Assembly: GCF_012033695.1 (NCBI RefSeq)
Contig: NZ_JAAVJI010000008.1
Coordinates: 152,750 to 216,749, forward strand
Origin: Pseudomonas quercus
GTDB taxonomy: Bacteria; Pseudomonadota; Gammaproteobacteria; Pseudomonadales; Pseudomonadaceae
Direction: 5' to 3'
Length of the DNA: 64,000 bases
Positions 36,174 to 44,583 of the stretch are shown one piece after another (position 1 is the stretch's first letter; every line of letters begins with the position of its first letter). The notes below the pieces were generated by a model, which saw only the letters and a program-made list of their open reading frames with translations, had not been told where the DNA came from and made no database searches. The translations under genes were made by a program, and so were the position numbers.

Positions 36174-37073
36174 GTGACCCCCTTGCAACCTGTACGAAAC
36201 CCCGCCCTGGGCATGTGGCTGATGGCAGCCGTCGCCTGGATGTTCGCCAGCCATGACGTGCTGTCCAAAACGCTGATCCTCGTGCTGCCCGTGATCTTTG
36301 TGGCCTGGGTGCGCTACCTCGTTCATACCGGGCTGGCCACCTTGGCTATCCTGCGCAACCCAGCACCCGGGCGGTTTCGTACACAACGCCCCTGGCTGCA
36401 CCTGCTGCGAGCCGCCTGCCTGCTGGCGGACAGCCTGACGTTCCTGTTCGGCCTGACCCACGTACCCCTCGCTGAATCCACGGCGCTGGTGTTCCTGGCA
36501 CCCGCGTTCGTGACCCTGCTCTCGCCCTTGCTGTTTGGGGTGTGTGCCAGCCGTTACCAATGGCTGTCGGTCGCCGTAGGCTTTATCGGCGTGCTGGTGA
36601 TCATCAACCCGGCCAGTGACGCCTTCTCGCTCTGGATGCTGTTTCCGCTGGCCACCGCATTCTTTTTTGCGCTGTATCAGTTGCTGACCCAGCTGGCTGG
36701 GGACACGGACAGCCCACCGGTGTGCAGCTTCTATGTGGGCCTGTTCTGCACCCTGCTGCTGAGCCTGGTGGTGCCCTTTTACTGGGCCTGGCCGACCGCG
36801 ATTGAGTGGGGCCTGTTGATTGCGCTGGGTGGCATGGGCCTGTGCGCGCACTTTTTACTGGCCAAGTCCTATAGCCACGCTTCATCCGTGGTGCTGGCGC
36901 CCCTTGGCTATCTTCAAATCGTGTTCGCAGCCCTGTATGGCGTGGTGCTGTTTGGGGACCGGCCAGGGCTATGGTCGTTGGCGGGGATGGCGCTGGTGTG
37001 CGCCAGTGGGCTGGTGGTGTACGCCAAGCGTGCAGGCCCTGCCGTGGCAGCAGGGCCCGAAGCACAGGCCTAG
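36174..37073 (+). CDS. EamA-family (DMT) transporter
   Basis: The 299-residue membrane protein has ten hydrophobic helices in two repeated EamA halves, e.g. LGMWLMAAVAWMFASHDVL at the start and GGMGLCAHFLLAKSYSHAS in the second half, the latter typical of RhaT/YdcZ-like exporters. It starts with GTG 36174. Members export amino acids, metabolites or purines; the substrate is unknown. It ends convergently with the EthD gene, the two stop codons sharing the palindrome CTAG. It probably has its own promoter in the 123-bp gap after the ABC operon. Confidence 0.85.
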   Translation: MTPLQPVRNPALGMWLMAAVAWMFASHDVLSKTLILVLPVIFVAWVRYLVHTGLATLAILRNPAPGRFRTQRPWLHLLRAACLLADSLTFLFGLTHVPLAESTALVFLAPAFVTLLSPLLFGVCASRYQWLSVAVGFIGVLVIINPASDAFSLWMLFPLATAFFFALYQLLTQLAGDTDSPPVCSFYVGLFCTLLLSLVVPFYWAWPTAIEWGLLIALGGMGLCAHFLLAKSYSHASSVVLAPLGYLQIVFAALYGVVLFGDRPGLWSLAGMALVCASGLVVYAKRAGPAVAAGPEAQA

Positions 37074-38092
37074 CGGTCCGTCGCCCGCTCCGGCCCAACC
37101 CGGTTGATCACCACATAATTGATCGCCGTCCAGAAATGGGAGCGTTCGGCATCGGTGAAGGCCGATTCGGCCGTTTCCAGGTCTGTCCAGTCACGGCTGG
37201 CCACGAAGTCCTCGGCGTCGTTGAGGTTGGCGAAGGAAAACACTGAGATTCCGTCGATCTTCGAGCCTTCCGGGTCTTCCTGGGTGGAGCCGAAGGGGTG
37301 CAACTGCACATAGCGTTTCACATACGCCTGGGTGGCGGCCTTGCCCATGACCTCGTCTGCCAGCCCGTGCAACCACGTGTCTTGGAACGTCTCCCGGGAA
37401 ACCCCTGCTTTGCAGAAGTGCAACTTCACCAGGCTCACCGGCTCGCGGTGGGTGGCGCTGGGGATCAGGATGTACTCCCGGGCCAGTTCTCGGGTGACCA
37501 TACGGAAGGCGGTCTGCTCATCGGCAATGATGCGCTCGGCGTACTGGGCCTGGCTCAGGGTTTTCTCGATGTCGGCCTGTTCGCCATAGGCGATGTAGGC
37601 AAAACCATCCCAGTCTGGGCGGTGATAGGCGGGTACGTGGCGCGCCGGTTCAGGCTGGAGTCGCCCGTCTGCGACTGTTTGGGCGCGGTAGGGTGGGCGG
37701 AACGCCGAGGAGGGGCCGGAGGCGATCCGGTGCACCTGGTCGTAGCGCACCACCAGGTCGTTGGAGGTGCCGGGCTCTTCATAAGCGAACTTGGGGCCGT
37801 GCACCTTGCGCCAGTATTCGTCCCAGTGCTCGAAGGCCAGGTTAAGGTTCGGTTCCAACGCCAGGCGTTGCGGGTGCTGGTCCGGGTTGCGCACTTCCTT
37901 GCCGTTTTTATCGACGCCCGACCCGGCGTCGTGGGCACGCTGATGCTCGGGCGTGGCATCCGTGCGGGACACAAAGGTGGGCGTCACAATCAGGGGCGCC
38001 GTGCTGGACGGGCGAAGTGCACCCAGGGGCGCGCGTTGCAGCATGTCGGAATCGCGCGGGTCGAGAAATTCGATGTCGGTGTGATCAGTCAT
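37070..38092 (-). CDS. Tandem EthD-domain protein
   Basis: The product of about 340 residues contains two ferredoxin-like segments of EthD type: one around FEHWDEYWRKVHGPKF (about 85-100) and one around SRETFQDTWLHGLADEV (about 235-250) followed by KRYVQLHPF. EthD domains are dimeric alpha-beta barrels found in small enzymes and accessory proteins of oxidative degradation. The N-terminal 60 residues are polar and probably disordered. ATG 38092 is used; a GTG at 38104 has a better-spaced AGG and could be the true start. It lies 35 bp after a luciferase-like monooxygenase gene on the same strand, suggesting a shared pathway. Substrate unknown. Confidence 0.65.
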   Translation of the reverse strand: MTDHTDIEFLDPRDSDMLQRAPLGALRPSSTAPLIVTPTFVSRTDATPEHQRAHDAGSGVDKNGKEVRNPDQHPQRLALEPNLNLAFEHWDEYWRKVHGPKFAYEEPGTSNDLVVRYDQVHRIASGPSSAFRPPYRAQTVADGRLQPEPARHVPAYHRPDWDGFAYIAYGEQADIEKTLSQAQYAERIIADEQTAFRMVTRELAREYILIPSATHREPVSLVKLHFCKAGVSRETFQDTWLHGLADEVMGKAATQAYVKRYVQLHPFGSTQEDPEGSKIDGISVFSFANLNDAEDFVASRDWTDLETAESAFTDAERSHFWTAINYVVINRVGPERATDR

Positions 38093-38127
38093 GGATGCGC
38101 TCACAGAAAGGGCACCTGAGCAGCGTG

Positions 38128-39105
38128 CTACAGGTGCGAAGGGAAACAGGGCAGAACGTATTCAGCCAGTTCGTCGATAACGGCTTCGGCGGGGCGGCTC
38201 AGGGGCTTGAAATTCAAAGCTACGTGGGCAACGCCTTGGTCCTGCTGGCGCTGCCACAACTCGATCAGGGCCTTGCGGCCTGCCCGCAGTACACGACCGC
38301 GTTGCAAGGGAAGGTCCGGGTTCTTGTCCAGATCGAAAAAGGTCCCGTAACCAAAGGGCCGGTACGGCTCGCCTTCACCCAACGCATGCCATTGGCTCAC
38401 CAGGCGCGCCGTGTCAGCCGGCTCGGCCAAATGAGAGATGACGGCGTCAGCCTGGGTGTGCAGCCACTCCAGGGACTGCCCGGCAAAACCGATCGCCAGC
38501 TGAGGAAGCCGCTGTGCGGCGGGCTTAGGCACCAGGTCCAGCTGCCCCGTTAGTTGCCCATAATAGGTGGTGGGCAGGGTAGGCCAGGCCGTGCCAAGGG
38601 TGTGCCGGATCACCTGGAAGGCTTCGCGGAAGCGCTCGGCCCGGTTGTGGAAATCAGCGCCAAAGGCCGGGTATTCGGCAGGCCGATCGCCGGACGCCAG
38701 GCCCAGCAGGAAACGCCCACCGAGCAACTGGTCCACGCTGGCGGCCTGTTTGGCAATGATCAGCGGGTCGCGCAGGGGCAGCACCAGGCCGGCGGTGCCA
38801 ATGGCGATGTGCTCGGTAGCGGCGGCCAGGAAACCTGCGTACACCATGGGGTCCAGCACTTGCCCTACATCACCGAAGCTAGGGTCGTAAAAGGGTACGT
38901 CCCGCAGCCATAGGGCAGAGAAACCGGCCTGGTCGACCCGGCGGGCCAGGCGCTCATGGTCCCGCAGGGTAGGGCCGGGGGTATCCGGGTAGGCCTCCAG
39001 AGGCGCAATGAACCCGAAGGTCAGCTTGCCGGGCGCAAACACCCTGGCGAAGGCCCGATGGTTGAGCAGGTCCTGAGGCATGGCGTGGTGGGGTGAATGG
39101 CTCAT
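38128..39105 (-). CDS. Luciferase-like (LLM class) flavin-dependent oxidoreductase
   Basis: The 325-residue TIM-barrel protein belongs to the bacterial luciferase-like monooxygenases that use reduced FMN. Conserved parts are FGFIAPLEAYPDTPGP, GFSALWLRDVPFYDPSFGD, LDPMVYAGFLAAATEHIAIG and LGGRFLLGLASGDRPAEYPAFG, the last typical of the subgroup lacking a close sulfonate-type annotation. ATG 39105 follows AAGGAG. It lies between two YdcZ-type membrane protein genes and the EthD gene on one strand. Oxidation of a small imported molecule is inferred; the substrate is not known. Confidence 0.85.
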   Translation of the reverse strand: MSHSPHHAMPQDLLNHRAFARVFAPGKLTFGFIAPLEAYPDTPGPTLRDHERLARRVDQAGFSALWLRDVPFYDPSFGDVGQVLDPMVYAGFLAAATEHIAIGTAGLVLPLRDPLIIAKQAASVDQLLGGRFLLGLASGDRPAEYPAFGADFHNRAERFREAFQVIRHTLGTAWPTLPTTYYGQLTGQLDLVPKPAAQRLPQLAIGFAGQSLEWLHTQADAVISHLAEPADTARLVSQWHALGEGEPYRPFGYGTFFDLDKNPDLPLQRGRVLRAGRKALIELWQRQQDQGVAHVALNFKPLSRPAEAVIDELAEYVLPCFPSHL

Positions 39106-39164
39106 CGTGTCTCCTTCAAATCCGAGCGTACCGCCGCTGCGCCCGGCCAGGGCGCAGGGCGTGT

Positions 39165-39650
39165 TCAGCGAGCGGGTTCGGGTGCTGTTTCCTCAGCCTC
39201 GGCGTTACGCAAGGTGTTGCTGCGGTAGATCAGCGCCAAGGCCACCGCCAGCAGCACAAGGGCGGCCATCCGCTTGGGGCCCAGCCCGATCACGGTGTTG
39301 CCGAACCAACCGAAGTTGTCGATCAGCAGGCTCATCAGCAATTGCCCGCTGATGACCGAGACCGTGGCCGCCGCCGTACCGATACGTGGCATGGCAAATA
39401 CGATCACCAGCATGTAGATCACGCCGAAGAACGCGCCTGCCACCTGCCAGCGCGGCACGGTGAACAGGTTGAAGGCATGGGGCGGCTCCAGGTAGAACGC
39501 CCACAGAAAGCTCACCATGGTGCCGAGCGTGAAGGTGAGCCAGGCGCTTTCCAGCACCCCCACCTCAGAGCCCAGCCGCCCATTGATCGCGGACTGGGCA
39601 CACAGCACCGCCCCGCTGAACACAACCACTAACAGCATCAATACAACCAT
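39165..39650 (-). CDS. YdcZ-type (DUF606) DMT membrane protein
   Basis: A 161-residue protein with five hydrophobic segments (VLMLLVVVFSGAVLCAQSAING, WLTFTLGTMVSFLWAFYL, VISGQLLMSLLIDNFGWFG). It matches the short half-size DUF606 family, in which two five-helix proteins are thought to pair as one transporter. The internal GRLGSEVG and SLLIDNFGWFG marks are typical. It follows its paralogue by 11 bp on the same strand. The C-terminal tail is acidic (NAEAEETAPEPAR). Confidence 0.82.
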   Translation of the reverse strand: MVVLMLLVVVFSGAVLCAQSAINGRLGSEVGVLESAWLTFTLGTMVSFLWAFYLEPPHAFNLFTVPRWQVAGAFFGVIYMLVIVFAMPRIGTAAATVSVISGQLLMSLLIDNFGWFGNTVIGLGPKRMAALVLLAVALALIYRSNTLRNAEAEETAPEPAR

Positions 39651-39661
39651 GAGGGTATTCC

Positions 39662-40090
39662 TTAATGAATGAGCCAGAGGGCGGCGAGGATGGCGACCAG
39701 CGCGCCGATGCGATAACGGTCCACCTGGCGCTTGGCGCTGCCCAGCAGGCCCCAGTGGTCAATGATCAGGCTGGCGCCCACTTGGCCGAACAGAATGCCC
39801 ACCATGGTCAGGCCCACGCCGATGTGGGGGGTGGCGATGGTCAAGGCTGCCACGTACACCGGCCCCAGAATGCCGCCGGTCAACAGCCAGCGCGGCTTGG
39901 AGAACATCAGGCCCAGCCGAGGCCGGCCAAAGATCAGGCCGAAGGTCAGCAGCAGCGAGCCGATGGCAAAGATGCCTAAGGTGGCCCAGCCGTGACCGAC
40001 CTCGGCGCCCAAGGGCCCGAGCAGCCCGGCTTCGACGGACAGGCCCATCCCCGCCAGCACCACTACAGGGATGATCCAAAGCTGTGTCAT
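39662..40090 (-). CDS. YdcZ-type (DUF606) DMT membrane protein, first of the pair
   Basis: A 142-residue protein with five helices, starting at ATG 40090 (MTQLWIIPVVVLAGMG). It shows the same family marks as its neighbour (GPLGAEVGHGWATL, GQVGASLIIDHWGLLG), including the Leu-Ile-Asp-x-x-Gly-x-x-Gly motif. The two probably form a heterodimer. It is divergent from a LysR regulator with 133 bp between, so the regulator likely controls the pair and perhaps the monooxygenase and EthD genes downstream. Confidence 0.82.
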   Translation of the reverse strand: MTQLWIIPVVVLAGMGLSVEAGLLGPLGAEVGHGWATLGIFAIGSLLLTFGLIFGRPRLGLMFSKPRWLLTGGILGPVYVAALTIATPHIGVGLTMVGILFGQVGASLIIDHWGLLGSAKRQVDRYRIGALVAILAALWLIH

Positions 40091-40169
40091 AAGGTAATCG
40101 CCTTCTGTACAAGAGGGCGTCATGGTAGGTTCGTGCTCTGAGCGGAACAATCAATGCAAAAGGCAATTC

Positions 40170-40196
40170 ATAGTTGCTGTTAAAGCAATGAACTAT
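40170..40196. promoter_or_regulatory. Nested dyad operator between YdcZ pair and lysR
   Basis: ATAGTT-N15-AACTAT encloses a second inverted repeat, TTGCT-N5-AGCAA. It lies 28-54 bp before the lysR start and 80 bp before the divergent membrane protein gene, the normal place for a LysR regulator site. Confidence 0.5.
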
Positions 40197-40223
40197 AGAT
40201 TCTTCGTTTATTGGGAGCTTGCC

Positions 40224-41141
40224 ATGCACCTTAAGGCGCACCGGTATTTCGCCATGGTGGCAGCCACGGGCAGTTTTGCCGCCACCGCCCGGCACTTTCA
40301 GGTGCCAGCGTCGTCGGTGTCGCGCTTCGTGGCCTCGCTGGAACAGGAAGTTGGCCAGCAGCTGTTCTACCGCAACACCCGCGCCGTACGCCTGACAGAC
40401 GCCGGCGAGCGCTACCTGCGGCATATTCGTGAAGTGATCGACCTGCTGGATTCGGCCACCGAAGACGTGGCGGGCAAAGGCAATGACATTCGAGGCCTGG
40501 TACGGATCAACGCCCCCGTGGCGTTGGGGCGGCTGCATATTGCCCCGCTGGTAAAAGACCTGCACAGCCTGTACCCAGACCTTGTGGTGGAGCTCACCCT
40601 CACCGACCTGTTCATGGACCCAGTGCAGGAGGGCACCGACATCACCGTGCGGGTGGGCCACCTGGAAGACTCGAACCTCATAGGCCGCAAGCTCTGTGAC
40701 CAGCGCTACGTGCTGTGCGCCAGCGCGGACTACCTGGCGCGCCGAGGTGTCCCGGCCACCCCAGACGCCCTCAGAACCCACAGTTGCCTAGCCTATAAGG
40801 GCGTGGGCGGCCCCCAGCGCTGGCACTTCCGCCAGCACCCGGATGCGCCACTGCAGGTGATTGATGTGAACGGCCCTTTCCGAAGCAACAATGCCGAAGC
40901 GTTGGTAGAGGCCGCCATGAGCGGCCTTGGCATCGTGTTCTTTCCTACCTGGCTGTTCAGCAAGGACAGCTTCCGTGCCGGCGCACTGGTGGAATTGCTA
41001 CCGGGCTGGACTGGCTCCATCGAAGCCAACCCCAGCCCGATCCACCTGCTGTCACCGGAAAACCGCCTGAGGTCGCGCAAGGTGAGGGCGGTGACGGACT
41101 TTCTGATAAAGGCTATTGGTAGCCCGCCTTATTGGGACTGA
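40224..41141 (+). CDS. LysR-family transcriptional regulator
   Basis: The 305-residue regulator has the winged HTH (MHLKAHRYFAMVAATG, AATARHFQVPASSVSRF) and an effector domain of the CrgA-like group (LVRINAPVALGRLHIAPLV, GTDITVRVGHLEDSNLIGRKL). ATG 40224 behind GGGAG begins the HTH; earlier in-frame codons lie across the operator. It is divergent from the YdcZ-YdcZ-LLM-EthD genes and presumably controls them. It ends only 3 bp from the stop of the convergent secretin gene, with no terminator between. Confidence 0.88.
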   Translation: MHLKAHRYFAMVAATGSFAATARHFQVPASSVSRFVASLEQEVGQQLFYRNTRAVRLTDAGERYLRHIREVIDLLDSATEDVAGKGNDIRGLVRINAPVALGRLHIAPLVKDLHSLYPDLVVELTLTDLFMDPVQEGTDITVRVGHLEDSNLIGRKLCDQRYVLCASADYLARRGVPATPDALRTHSCLAYKGVGGPQRWHFRQHPDAPLQVIDVNGPFRSNNAEALVEAAMSGLGIVFFPTWLFSKDSFRAGALVELLPGWTGSIEANPSPIHLLSPENRLRSRKVRAVTDFLIKAIGSPPYWD

Positions 41142-41144
41142 CGG

Positions 41145-43463
41145 TCAGTACCCCCCAGCCTGCCCCGGCGCCGGCCTCAGCAATTGCATCTGCTGACGGT
41201 AGTCATCCGTCACCTGGCGCGCCTGGCTGGTGCTGGTGACCACGCGCGGCGTGATCAGCACGATCAGCTCGGTGCGGCCTTTGCTGCGGGTGGTGTTGCC
41301 GAACAGCCAGCGCAGGCCAGGGATACGGCCCAGGTAGGGTACGGCGGATACCGAGTCCGTATTGTTCTGCTGGATCAGGCCGCCCAGCAGCACGGTTTGG
41401 CCGCTCTGCACGGCCACCTGGGTGGAAACGGACCGGGTGGAGATGCGCGGGTTGCCGTTGGTGTCCGTGGTCTGGCTGCTGTCGGCATCACTGACCTGCT
41501 GCTGGATGTCCATGTACACCAGCCCGCCCGGGTTGATGCGCGGCACCACGTCCAGGATCACACCGGTCTGTACGTATTCCACACTGCTCAACGTGGTGTC
41601 GGACAGGCTGGTGTTCACAGTGGTCTGGCTGATAGGGATGTTGTCACCCACTTGAATCTGCGCCGGCTGGTTGTTCATCACTACCAGGGACGGGGCCGAG
41701 AGCACTTGGGTGCGGCCGCTGGTTTCCAGGGCGTGCAGCGCAATTTGCAGGTTGTGGCCCACGAATGAGTAGAAGAGGGCGTCGGTGGCACCCAACCCGG
41801 CACCGCCACCACCCAGAGCGCCTTGGCTGCCGGGGGTATTGGCCACGGTGGTGCTGCCGGAGTTGCCGGCCAGCTTGCCCAGGTACCATTGCACACCCAG
41901 ATCCAGCTCACCGGTGAGGCTTACTTCCAGGATGCGGGTTTCGATCTGCACCTGCAGTGGCGGGTTGTCCAGGCGCTTGATGGCCGATTCGATTTCCGCC
42001 CATTGGGCAGGGCGCGTGCGCACCAGCAGCTGGTTGCTGCTCTTCTGTGCGGTAATGCGCGTGCTGTCTTCCAGGCGGGCGGTGCCGGTGCCGCTGGTGG
42101 TCGCGCTGTCACTGGTGTCGGCGCTGTCAGCACTGCTATCAGTGTCGTCGGCCTGTTCGCTATCGGCGGCGGCGGCGCCTGTTTGCATTCCACCGAACCC
42201 TTGGCTGGTGCCACCCAGGCCGCCCATGCCAGTACCGCTGCTGGTTCCGCTGCCCATGCCCATGCCGGTCCCGGTGCCGCCGCTTACAGAGGCCAGGGTA
42301 CGGGTACGCAGGCCAGGGGCGACCCGTGCCGCGCTGTCCTCAGTGATCTTGCCGTTGCCGTAGATCTGCCGCAGGTATTTGGCGAGGTCCGTGGCCTTCA
42401 TGTTGCGAACGTCGTACACGTACATCTGCGGTTCGTTGCCGCCGCCTTCATCGATGGTATGAATCCAGTCGCCGACCTCGTTGAGGTATTGCGGCTGCGC
42501 GGAGATCGCTACTACCGAGTTGGTGCGTTCGATGGGCAGGAACCGCACCATCCCAGCCAGGGGCATGCCGCTCTGGGGGCCGAACACTTTCTCCAGTTGC
42601 GGCATCAGCTCGCTCACGCTGGCCCGTTGCAACCCGTACACGCCGATGGACATGCCGCGTAGCCAGTCCACATCGAAGGTGTCGATGGTGTCCTGGTAGT
42701 TGGCCAGTTCCTCCGGTGTACCGGCCAGGCTCAGCACATTGCGGGCCGGGTCCACCAGCAGGAAGGCGTTTTCCCGGGCGAAAGGCTTGAGCAGCTTCTG
42801 CATTTCGGTGGCGGAAATGTAATGCAGCGGGAACAGCCGGGCCGACAGGCCATCGGCGGGGCGCGCCACGGGCATCTGCGGTACCAGCTTGCCCGCCACG
42901 GCCTGGGCGGCAGGCAAGATCACGTAACGGTCGCCCTGGCGGATCAAGGCGTTGTCGGTCCAGGACAGCAGGGTTTCCAGAATGGACAAGGCCTGAGCCT
43001 GGGTCACCGGCTGGGACGTGGAAAAGCTCACGTTGCCTTTCACGCCCTGGGCGATGCTGTAGTTGGCCTTGAGCACTTCACCCATCACGGTATTGATCAC
43101 CGCTTCGATGGGCTGGTCGTTGAAGTTGAACATGATGTTGCCAACGGGGTCGCCCGCCTGGGCACGCACCGGCAAGGCGGCTGCCGCCGTAGGGTTCACG
43201 AACCGCTGGCTGCCGCGAATGATTTGCCGACGGCCGCCTTGAGTGGCGGGCTCGGCCGTAGGGCCTGTGGCCGCAGCCGCCGCAGGGGCGGGCGGCTCCA
43301 CCAGAGGCGGGCGCTGCGCACCCGTGCCGGCCAGGGCTTCACGCATCAGCTGCGGGTCGTTCTCGGACAACGTTTGTTGGGTGCTGCAGCCCGCCAGCAC
43401 CAGGGCTGCTGCCAAGGACAGCACCGGGGCGCGCAAACGGAAAAGCTCAGGTGAATCGTTCAT
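41145..43463 (-). CDS. gspD: Type II secretion secretin, lipoprotein type
   Basis: GspD forms the outer-membrane channel. The 772-residue protein begins with a lipoprotein signal (LAAALVLAGC, lipid cysteine C26), so it is a liposecretin like P. aeruginosa HxcQ, which targets itself without a pilotin. Then come the N0-N3 ring domains (VGNIMFNFNDQPIEAVINTVM near 105, LFPLHYISATEMQKLLKPFA near 210), a Gly/Ser/Thr- and Asp-rich low-complexity insert in N3 (about 390-470), and the secretin core (VQIETRILEVSLTGELDLGV, APSLVVMNNQPAQIQVGDNI, VVPRINPGGLVYMDI, LLGGLIQQN). It is the last gene of the operon and overlaps gspC by 4 bp. Confidence 0.94.
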   Translation of the reverse strand: MNDSPELFRLRAPVLSLAAALVLAGCSTQQTLSENDPQLMREALAGTGAQRPPLVEPPAPAAAAATGPTAEPATQGGRRQIIRGSQRFVNPTAAAALPVRAQAGDPVGNIMFNFNDQPIEAVINTVMGEVLKANYSIAQGVKGNVSFSTSQPVTQAQALSILETLLSWTDNALIRQGDRYVILPAAQAVAGKLVPQMPVARPADGLSARLFPLHYISATEMQKLLKPFARENAFLLVDPARNVLSLAGTPEELANYQDTIDTFDVDWLRGMSIGVYGLQRASVSELMPQLEKVFGPQSGMPLAGMVRFLPIERTNSVVAISAQPQYLNEVGDWIHTIDEGGGNEPQMYVYDVRNMKATDLAKYLRQIYGNGKITEDSAARVAPGLRTRTLASVSGGTGTGMGMGSGTSSGTGMGGLGGTSQGFGGMQTGAAAADSEQADDTDSSADSADTSDSATTSGTGTARLEDSTRITAQKSSNQLLVRTRPAQWAEIESAIKRLDNPPLQVQIETRILEVSLTGELDLGVQWYLGKLAGNSGSTTVANTPGSQGALGGGGAGLGATDALFYSFVGHNLQIALHALETSGRTQVLSAPSLVVMNNQPAQIQVGDNIPISQTTVNTSLSDTTLSSVEYVQTGVILDVVPRINPGGLVYMDIQQQVSDADSSQTTDTNGNPRISTRSVSTQVAVQSGQTVLLGGLIQQNNTDSVSAVPYLGRIPGLRWLFGNTTRSKGRTELIVLITPRVVTSTSQARQVTDDYRQQMQLLRPAPGQAGGY

Positions 43464-43975
43464 GGTGTCGGTACATCTGGAAGAGTGAGGGCAGGTGTGG
43501 TTGAAGCCGGTGGAAGGTGCAGCACAGGCAGGCTCAATTGCTGATCCTGGCCCTGGAAGGTGAAGCGTGCGCTGGTGGCGGTCACGCCCGCCAACTGCCA
43601 GCCATTAGGCAGGGTTTTGCCCACGGCCAGGGTGGTGGTGTGGGCATTGGGGAGGCGCAGCAAGGCCCATTGGCCCCGCCCATCCATCACCACGCCGGTA
43701 AGGCTGATACCCGCCAGGGACGACGAAGGCGCAGCCTGTGCCTGGCGGTCGGGTGCGCGCTGTGGGCTGAACAGGGGGTGGGTCCAGGCCTGGGCAAGGT
43801 CGGCCTGTGCCAGGGCGGGCACCTCCACGGCCTTGTGCGCAGCAGGCGCCGCCGAGCCCGTTTGCACGGGTAACCAGGCAATGTCGGCGGCCGGTGCCAG
43901 GGCCAGGCTGGCCACGTTACCGGCCAGGGCGATGGCCAGCAGCGTCAACAGCAGTAAGGTAGGGGAGCGCTTCAT
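43460..43975 (-). CDS. gspC: Type II secretion GspC-like inner-membrane protein, short
   Basis: GspC links the inner-membrane platform to the secretin. This 171-residue version has one N-terminal membrane helix (about 5-28), a Pro/Ala-rich linker and a homology-region domain (about 85-155: LAGISLTGVVMDGRGQWALL, VGKTLPNGWQLAGVTATSARF). It then ends in a Pro/Thr tail where most GspC proteins carry a PDZ or coiled-coil domain. The position directly before gspD and 4-bp overlaps on both sides support the call. The short form could also be described as GspP/GspN-like; the HR-like fold favours GspC. Confidence 0.72.
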   Translation of the reverse strand: MKRSPTLLLLTLLAIALAGNVASLALAPAADIAWLPVQTGSAAPAAHKAVEVPALAQADLAQAWTHPLFSPQRAPDRQAQAAPSSSLAGISLTGVVMDGRGQWALLRLPNAHTTTLAVGKTLPNGWQLAGVTATSARFTFQGQDQQLSLPVLHLPPASTTPALTLPDVPTP

Positions 43976-44583
43976 GGTGCGACCTCAACCGGGGGAGCTG
44001 GCTGCAGGTAACTCCGCAACAGCAGGTGGGCCTGCAGGCGGCCCGCACCGCCGGTGGCAGGGGCGGACGTGGCCCGTTGGAGGCTGGCGCTGTCCACGAA
44101 CACGTAAGGCTGGCCAAACTCCAGGTCGTGCAGTAGGCCGGCCAGGGGTTGTATGGCGCAATCCAGGGTCAGGCTCACCTTGACCACGCGGTAAGGCGCC
44201 TGTGGGTCTTGCTCGGGCACGATGGGCATGCGTTGGGACACTTCACAGCCTGGCCCTTCGTGCGCATGTGCCTGCACCTGGTCCACGCTGTGTTGCATCA
44301 GGTCAGCGGCCACCGCGCTGGGGTCGTCACCGGGCAGCAGGCTGAGCTGGCTGGCCGGGTCACGTTGCGCCGCTTGCAACTGCTCGCGCAGCGAGCTCCC
44401 GGCTTTAAGCAATGCCGCGTAGTGCTGTTGCTGCTCCAGCAGTGCCAGGCGCCTTGCGTTCAGTTCACTCAACGGGCCGAGGAACCAGCTTTGCACCAGC
44501 AACCACCAGGCCGCGCCTAGCACAAGGGCTAGCACCAGCAGAGCGGCCACACGGCGCTCGCGGGCGTTAAGGGGCCGTAGCAT
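43972..44583 (-). CDS. gspM: Type II secretion protein GspM
   Basis: GspM is a bitopic inner-membrane protein that pairs with GspL. The 203-residue product has a short cytoplasmic start (MLRPLNARERR), a single helix (about 12-32, VAALLVLALVLGAAWWLLV) and a periplasmic ferredoxin-like domain preceded by a coiled segment (ALLEQQQHYAALLKAGSSLREQLQAAQ, shown here only in part by position 45-70). It overlaps the end of gspL by 17 bp and gspC by 4 bp. Identification rests on topology, gene order and the N-terminal pattern. Confidence 0.8.
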   Translation of the reverse strand: MLRPLNARERRVAALLVLALVLGAAWWLLVQSWFLGPLSELNARRLALLEQQQHYAALLKAGSSLREQLQAAQRDPASQLSLLPGDDPSAVAADLMQHSVDQVQAHAHEGPGCEVSQRMPIVPEQDPQAPYRVVKVSLTLDCAIQPLAGLLHDLEFGQPYVFVDSASLQRATSAPATGGAGRLQAHLLLRSYLQPAPPVEVAP

